Source: Lineus longissimus
Taxonomy: Eukaryota > Nemertea > Pilidiophora > Heteronemertea > Lineidae
Assembly (NCBI RefSeq): GCF_910592395.1
Contig: NC_088321.1
Coordinates: 8,308,001-8,372,000, forward strand
Direction of reading: 5' to 3'
DNA length: 64,000 nt
Part shown: positions 48,201 to 57,200 of the stretch, piece by piece
Layout of the letters: each line of letters begins with the position of its first letter
Numbering within the stretch: the first letter of the stretch is position 1
Position numbers and translations under genes: made by a program
The notes under the pieces: generated by a model
Seen by the model: the letters and a program-made list of their open reading frames with translations, nothing else
Database searches by the model: none
What the model was told of the DNA's origin: nothing

Positions 48201-51200
48201 GAAAAGACGAGATCGTGTCAAAAATCAGACGACTTGCCTGAAGTATCTGAAAATACAGGTAAGTACAGTAGAACCTCCCTTAGCGGACACCTCTCTATAA
48301 AGGACACCCTCTCTATTATATCAGAAATTGCACGACTTGCCTAAAGTACAGTAGAACCTCTCTATTAAGGACACCATCTCTATTATATCAGAAATTGCAC
48401 ACCTTGCCTAAAGTACAGTAGAACTTCGCTATTGAGGACACCCTCGGGACTGACAAGTGCTGTCCTTTTTTGAGAGGTGTCCTGATTAGAGAGGTCAAAT
48501 TGAATGCTTGGTCAAATTGAATGCTCACAACCAATTCTTGACCAAAAGTAGTGTCCTATATAGAGAGGTTGTCCTTAATAGAGAGGTGTCTGCTTAGTGA
48601 GGTTCCACTGCATGCGAAAATAAGTAACAAAATGGTTAAAATGAAATAAGCACAAATTTGACATTTTTCAATATTTGGCTGAAAATGGGTCTTTTTCACA
48701 CTTTGACTGATTCTCACAAAGTAAGTAAAATATTGAGTTGAGAGTCAAGCGTAAACTAGGACACTATCAGATCTATCATAAACAATATTGGGCAATGTTT
48801 TCATGTAAGTAGGAGGAAACCTACGCTATTGAAGAGAGTCACCCTCTCTGTTTCTGAGTGTACCCGTACGGAATGGGAATTGAACCTGGGACGTCAGAGG
48901 TGACAGGCCCTGTTGATTCCACTGCGCCACTCTGACGGCCGCAGCAAAGTGAGTAGTTTTAGATATTTTTGACTTAAAGGTGTACGCCGTTCGTAATTAC
49001 TGGTGGTCTAAGAAAATAGAAATGCAGTGATACACAATGCCGGAGTGAGTTATTATGCATGCAAATTTGTTGAAACTTGGTATTTATAGTACTTGTATAT
49101 CTGTCTACACAACGGCAATGCCGAAATTTTCTATAAGCCCACATTGACGCAACTGGAAATTTTCAAATTCATATTCACATTTCACTTTTTTTACGAACCT
49201 AGGCCTTTAATATTAACATTTTGTTCAACATGTTCAATTGCACAATTTTCCGCATGAAATCTCCAGCGCCATTTTTTTCATGAAATAGACAGAAGACAAC
49301 AACGCCGGGGACATCACTGTACATTTCTTTACGACTCTCACCTCGTTAAGAGCTAGTTGTCTCTCTGCTGCATTCAAGTCGTGCATGTTGATTTCTTTGA
49401 GTATGACCAGGGAGTCGTCGTCACGTTTCCGGTAGAGGACGGCCGCGCCATATGCCCCTAGAAGAAATTAACAATTTACTAGAATTCCGAAATTTGCTGG
49501 TAGCAAATTTGATAGTCCCCAGGTAGTCGTCATGTCAACAGAGTAGAAAGCGAGAACATTTTGCGCCATCGTATTCCGATTTGACTGGTTAGTGGTGAAA
49601 TCTGCTTTTACTTTTGCAAATTAACATATTCGTTTTTCTAGTTCTAACGTTGTCTGAATTAAAGATGCTTTCCCAATGCTTGACTGGTCTGGCAAGAGGC
49701 ATTGCCAGGAAAACGTGACGTCATTTTGGCCATTCTTCTTACCGCACGCCCTCCCTCTCCGTAAAACTTCCTGACATGGTGTGAAATGGGAGGGCGCACA
49801 ATGGGAACCACACTGCCGCGATGTTAATAGTTTCTATTTATAGAATTCAGTGGCAGAGATTTTAAGCACGGAAAAAGTAGATTAACTCGGCTAATCTCAA
49901 TTATGGCAAGCCAAAGCGGAATTTATTCAAGACTTTAGAATTACCATTCAAGAAGTTAAATATAAGTTCAAGAAGGAAATATATGTTCAAGACTAAAATA
50001 TGTTCAACCTTGAATCAAATGTTTTCAACCTTAAATAAAATATGTTCAACCTTGAATAAAATATGTTCAACCTTGAATAAAATATGTCCAACCTTGAACA
50101 AAATATATTCAACCTTGAACAAAATATATTCAAGACTCACGTGACCATATTCAAGACTCACGTGACCATATTCAAGACGCACGTGACCACAAAATTGATG
50201 ACGTAGAGCGTAGAATCTGTGGTACTTCTGATGCGTTCTGTTTCACGACGTGATTGATTGCCTGTATAGCCTAAACACTCAAACATGTCAAAAGACAACG
50301 AGAATCCGATACAGTGGTATGAAAGGTGAGAGGCATTGCGCATTTTGAACCTATAATTTGCCTGATATGTCTGTGAAACATGTATCGACTCTGACATTCA
50401 CTCGGCATCCATGTCATGATGTGTAGGATAACAGTACATGTCAGGTGTAGGCGGCTAGGTACGTGTACAACCATGTGTCAAAACCTTTGTGCGAACAATT
50501 CGAGCTCCGAAACGCAACACAAGTACCATGGGTTCGGGAAAGTCTGGACGCGGGTTCGGGAAAGTCCGTAAAGCATCAAAACATGAGCAACTACGTCATC
50601 AATTTTGTGGTCACGTGCGTCTTGAATATGGTCACGTGAGTCTTGAATATATTTTGTTCAAGGTTGAATATATTTTGTTCAAGGTTGGACATATTTTATT
50701 CAAGGTTGAACATATTTTATTCAAGGTTGAACATATTTTATTCAAGGTTGAACATATTTTAGTCTTGAACATATATTTCCTTCTTGAACTTATATTTAAC
50801 TTCTTGAATGGTAATTCTAAAGTCTTGAATAAATTCCGCTTTGGCTTGCCATACTCAATGGATTTTACCCAGGAATGTTTTCAAGGCGAGAGAAACATCT
50901 GATTTAAGTACTGCGCTTATTAGATTTCATGTTCATGCCGAAGATTGGCCTAAAACTTGGACGAAAAGAGTGCATTTATCGAGTGTTGGAGAGGTCACGT
51001 GATTGTAGTGTACGAGAAACCTGAGCGAAAACAATACTGACTCCAACTCACAGAGGGAGGAGCTGGAGTCATAAAAACGCATCTAAAGCATCGAAATATT
51101 CTGAGTTTTGAAAAATCGTTTTGCGATAGTCCATGAATCGAATTGGGTTTCTTTATAATACCTCCATCGTCCCATCGCTCGACCAACTCCTGAGAATAAT

Positions 51201-54200
51201 GACGTCATTATGACGGGGCGGAGCTTATGCTAATGTATCAGCGTCTCGCCTCTGCGCATGTCACAGCGCATGTCAGATTGAATCGCGGCTTCGGCATGTT
51301 GGGAGAAGACGATCAGACGAATCTCAGCAAAAAATGCTTCAAAAGTATCGAAATACTCAGGATTTTAAAAATACTTTTGCGATAGTCCATAGATGGAATT
51401 GGGTTTGGTGGTGTAAGGGTGATTGATATCTTGTTTATTTAGCTGTTTTGCTGGACTACCGCAAAAAAGGTTTTGGTGGAAGAAAATAACAGTTTCGAGA
51501 ATTCCAGTGATATCAATATAGTCCCCAGACGGGATCTGGGGCCTATAATAATAACTAAACGTATTTATAGTGCCAAAATCTACCTGAAGTGATCAATGAC
51601 ACTTTACAATTACTTACTTACTTACTTTTTTGTACAATAAGTCTAATGCATGTATGTAGCGATGAAAGAGGAAGGTTTTAAAGGGAAGCTATGGGAATGA
51701 TTCCCCATTCGACCAAGAGTTACAACCTAAACATCTACATAAACTGCGTATTCTTAAAAACAACTGTGGCTCTTGGTTTTATAAATAAACAAACATTAAT
51801 GAGTGAAATGGATGATTTTAATTGCTTAATTTTTGAACCAAGTATGCCGCCATCTTGGTGGATTTTAATCTGGTCTCTCCTCCAAACCGAGAGCCAATGA
51901 CGTCATTGATGCAGCCATTGTGACAATCAGCTGTTCGAACAATGGCGAATGCTTGAAATGACAGATGACAGTTCTTCGATTTCTTCAGGTTCTTCGTCGA
52001 CGTCCGGCGATGAATCCTTCGATTACAACCGTGCATCAGCAGAAGAACGAGCAAGTCTAGTTCCCCATGCGTTTGAGCCAAGGTACCGGGGTAGAAAAAG
52101 GTCTGGAAACTTAGTGGAAACGAGTAGTACTCGCCTTGATGAAAAAACCCCACTGCATCCATGACGTCATTCGCCCGGGAGATTTGAACAAACATGGCTA
52201 CCCCCGCAAACTCCTTATTAAATGCAATTTTCTGCACTATCTAGGAATATTCATCACATCCTTGGTGTAGAGTATTTGTTTGTCAAAAAATATCAATGAA
52301 GGAGCTAAGATAATCGGGGCCAGAGTTGTTGAGACACTCGAAACCAAGCAAAAGCACCTTAACCCTTTAACTGCCGAATATATTTTTCATAATTTTCAAA
52401 CTTTCCAATGACCTGTTTTGAAAAGACTGCAGCTTGAAACGGAGAAGAGTTCGATTCCTCGAAACCGCCATCGAAACGATCACCTGCACGCCATCTATCA
52501 GTAGGTGGGAAAACTGCGTAGTTTTTGTTGAGGCAGGTGTTAAGAATTTCCTAACAAGGCCGATGTTTTTATTATCAATTAATGAGGGTCTGTCGGATGA
52601 GACAAAAAGCTGTACCTGAGTGTCTTAGCCAGGACAAGTAAAAGATCTCACATACATGTAGGTGGTCAGGAGCATCAGTAGTCTAGTCAAGCTAGCTCAT
52701 TTTGGACCTTAACCGGAAACAAATTGCAACAGAAATTATTCCACTGGCACTGCCATTCATTCAGGCAAATTGCAACAGAAATTATTCCACTGGCACTGCC
52801 ATTCATTCAGGGAATGAATAATTATCAAAAGAGTTATGTCGCAATGTGGCAGAATGTATGGTGATCGCACTGATGATGACCTAGGTCGCAATGTGGCAGA
52901 ATGTATGGTGATCACACTGATGACGACCTAGGTCGCAATGTGGCAGAATGTATGGTGATCGCACTGATGACAACCTAGGTCGCAATGTGGCAGAATGTAT
53001 GGTGATCACACTGATGACGACCTAGGTCGCAATGTGGCAGAATGTATGGTGATCACACTCATGACGACCTAGGTCACAATGTAGCAGAATGTATGGTGAT
53101 CGCACTGATGACGACCTAGGTCGCAATGTGGCAGAATGTATGGTGATCACACTGATGACGACCTAGGTCGCAATGTGGCAGAATGTATGGTGATCGCACT
53201 GATGACGACCTAGGCCACAATGTAGCAGAATGTATGGTGATCACACTGATGACAACCCAGGTTGCGATGTGGCAGAATGTTTGGTGATCGCACTGATGAC
53301 GACCTAGGTCACAATGTAGCAGAATGTATGGTGATCGCACCGATGACAACCTAGGTCGCAATGTGGCAGAATGTATGGTGATCGCACTGATGATGACCTA
53401 GTTCACAATGTGGTTGAAAGTATGGTAAGTTAAGTAATGGGTAATTGAAAGCCATGGCTTCCAAAACTCAAAGATGCTTGATTGAACTCGGGGAGCTAGA
53501 ATCTTCACAAATACACACCCAACAAATGATATTGCAACTCTGTGACCAATTAATATACTTTCAGTTTTGAAGTATCCAGTTGTGCAGTGAGTGACCGGCG
53601 TATTAAGAGCCTGATTTACCCACCTTTCCCAACGGTTCTGATCTTCTCAAAGCCGGCCATCGACTGCTGGTAATGTCCACTCCATCCACGGAGACACTCA
53701 AGATGGAAGTAGAGCTCCCCAACCGTACTGGAAAAAAGTCCATAAGATTTAGTAGATTTGAGTAGAGTTACACCAAGCAGGTTGTCCGTAAAAGAGAGGT
53801 GTCCACTAAGGGAGGTTCTACTGCAGTAGAACCTCTCTATTAAGGACACCCTCAGGACTGACAAGTGCTGATCTTAATAGAGAGGTGTCCTGGTTAGAGA
53901 GGTCAAATTGAATGGCAACAACCAATTTGGGACCAAAACTAGTGTCCATAATAGAGAGGTTGTCCTTAATAGAGAGGTGTCCACTAAGGGAGGTTCTACT
54001 GTATGCTTAAATTTACTATTCATGTTCTCACCTTTTTGAGGACGGGTCTTTGACCAGCTCCGCTCCGACAATGTCTCGAGACAAACCAACCGACACCTGA
54101 GGAAGAAAAGTCGACAATGAAGACCTGAAAAACCTGACATTTTTTTCAGACATTACGTTATTCAGCCCCTGACCTCGCAGTTAATAATAGAATTCAGGGG

Positions 54201-57200
54201 TCATACTAAACAGCGTCCACCAGGTTTAAAAGCATATGTGACCCGTTCCAGCAAAACCAGTTGCATGTCGCTCTGAGCTTGGCAGGTTGAAACAGACTGT
54301 TTGTTCATTTCACGATTGTCTGCCTTTTGTGAAATCTGACGACATCAATTTCTTCTATTATCTCCTGGTGTCATCTAGGCTCATCTTATGTGCGACATGC
54401 GACTAGTTTTGCTAGAACAGGTCACATATTTAAAGCCATCAAGATAAAATCTAATATTCATAAACGAAATAAGCAGGACATTTTCTGATCGTTTCATGAC
54501 ATTTGTGTGCTAGATTAGCAAGTTGTTGTCTAAAATGTACCAGCGTTCACTGGTCACCCAGTCGGTGGCCTTGTTGGATTTGACTTGGAGGAAATGATAG
54601 GGCTTCCCTATACTACAGGGGCCTTGTGATTTTAGACAACATCTCCCTTATTTTACACCCAAATGTCATGAAATTGTCAGGAAATGTGTTCTATGGTGTA
54701 CTTATTCCATTTATGGTTTCTAAATTTTATTTTGATGATTTGATACCTGACTTTAAACCTGGTGGACGCTGTTTAGGATGACCGCAATTCAGGCCTAGCC
54801 CAATACATGGTCTATTGTCTTTAAACAAAGTCCGTTTGGACCTTGGCCTAAATTCCCATTGTTCTACTGACTTATCAAAGGGTTTAAAGGACAAATCATG
54901 ATCACATGGACCCCCAATAAACAGCTTTCATGGAGGTTGATACGCTTAAACACGAAAATGCAAATAAAGGTATATGGGGACCCTCACCCCCTTATTTGGG
55001 CCCAGGGGATGTTCATTGCCCCGTTTACAGTAGTGAACTTCCAGTAATTGAAACACAATGGAACATCTCTAAGCGGACACCTCTGTAATTAGGACACCCT
55101 CTCTAAGACACTGATTTTGGTCCCAAATTGGTCATTTTCACTCAATTTCACCTCTGTGATCAGGTCACCTCTCTATACTTCCTCAGTCATCTTCGTCCCT
55201 AGTGCTGGGGCATAAGGCCTTCACCTCACTATAAAGCACATCGACTCTCAGTCCCAAGGGTGTCCTTAACCTCTTGAATCCCGGTGACCGACCAGTCGCT
55301 CATTTTGAAATAACGTTTTTTCCAAACGACCGACAGGTCGGTCTCAGTTATATTTTATTCCCTTGAGCTGGGACGCTAGCTTATTGCTTGTTTCAGCGTG
55401 TTTGATGTACAGTAGGGTCAGTTAGAGCATGCCTGGGTAGATGGCGCCTCGGTACCGGACTTTGGCGGTTGTATGCGGGCGCTATACATCGTGAAAGTCA
55501 GACCCAATTTCGCAACCACGTGACCACCCTGGGACCCCGAGATTTTCAAGTTCTTGGATTCAAGAGGTTAATAGAGCGGTTCTTAAGTACCTGCATGGTT
55601 ACTTACCCCCAGCAGAGCCTCCAGCTCGTTGACGATGCCCTGTCCGCCATCTTGTCCCTGAGCGGCGTTACATGCCAAGAAGTCGAGGCGGAGGTTCGCT
55701 GCCTCCTTGTTGCCATGGAGACTGAAGAGTTTGGAGAAGAAGCCACGAATACCTGCGTGGTCAAGGACGGTATCTTTATTGAGCGGCTGTAAATTTAGAG
55801 ATTCAAAATTGTACATGGAAGACGGAAGTGTAGAACTTTTTTTAGCCGCATCATTTTCAATGTTGTCAGGCCAAGCTGGCTACCCAGTGGACTGGTTATC
55901 ACTGGCGGTGGTAGCCACTGAACCAGTTCATTGTTAAGGTCAGGTCAGTACAGGGTCATTGCTGAACCTTTTTTAGCCACATCATTTTCAATGTTGTCAG
56001 ACCAAGCTGGCTACCCAGTGGACTGGTTACCACTGGCGGTGGTAGCCTCTGAACCAGTTCACCGTTAAGGTCAGGTCAGTGCAGGGTCGTTGCTGAACCT
56101 TTTTTAGCTGCATCATTTTCAATGTTGTCAGACCAAGCTGGCTACCGAGTGGACTGGTTATCACTGGCGATTGTAGCCTCTGAACCAGTTCACTGTTAAG
56201 GTCAGGTCAGTGCAGGGTCGTTGCTGAACCTTTTTTAGCCACATCATTTTCAATGTTGTCAGACCAAGCTGGCTACCGAGTGGACTGGTTATCACTGGCG
56301 GTGGTAGCCTCTGAACCAGTTCAATGTTAAGGTCAGGTCAGTGCAGGGTCATTGCTGAACCTTTTTTAGCCGCATCATTTTCAATGTTGTCAGACCAAGC
56401 TGGCTACCCAGTGGACTGGTTATCACTGGCGATGGTAGCCACTGAACCAGTTCACTGTTAAGGTCAGGTCAGTGCAGGGTCGTTGCTGAACCTTTTTTAG
56501 CCACATCATTTTCAATGTTGTCAGGCCTAGCTGGCTACCCAGTGGACTGGTAATCACTGGCGATGGTAGCCACTGAGCCAGTTCATTGTTCAGGTCAGGT
56601 CAGTGCAGGGTCATTGCTGAACCTTTTTTAGCCACATCATTTTCAATGTTGTCAGGCCTAGCTGGCTACCCAGTGGACTGGTAATCACTGGCGGTGGTAG
56701 CCACTGAGCCAGTTCATTGTTAAGGTCAGGTCAGTACAGGGTCATTGCTGCACCTTTTTTAGCCACATCATTTTCAATGTTGTCAGGCCTAGCTGGCTAC
56801 CCAGTGGACTGGTAATCACTGGCGATGGTAGCCACTGAGCCAGTTCATTGTTAAGGTCAGGTCAGTGCAGGGTCATTGCTGAACCTTTTTTAGCCACATC
56901 ATTTTCAATGTTGTCAGACCAAGCTGGCTACCCAGTGGACTGGTTATCACTGGCGATGGTAGCCTCTGAACCAGTTCAATGTTAAGGTCAGGTCAGTGCA
57001 GGGTTGTTGCTGAACCTTTTTTAGCCACATCATTTTCAATGTTGTCAGACCAAGCTGGCTACCCAGTGGACTGGTTATCACTGGCGGTGGTAGCCACTGA
57101 ACCAGTTCATTGTTAAGGTCAGGTCAGTGCAGGGTCATTGCTGAACCTTTTTTAGCTACATCATTTTCAATGTTGTCAGACCAAGCTGGCTACCCAGTGG

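Noticed and set aside
50489-50902. 137-codon plus-strand frame with repeated EHILFKV
   Set aside because: It is the translation of the foldback element's sub-repeats, not a protein gene.
53116-53361. Cys/His-containing repeated frame on the minus strand
   Set aside because: Arises from the 47-bp minisatellite; the unit is not a multiple of 3 and the frame drifts.
55469-55792. 107-codon plus-strand frame
   Set aside because: Antisense of kinase exon 3, which carries the recognisable domain.
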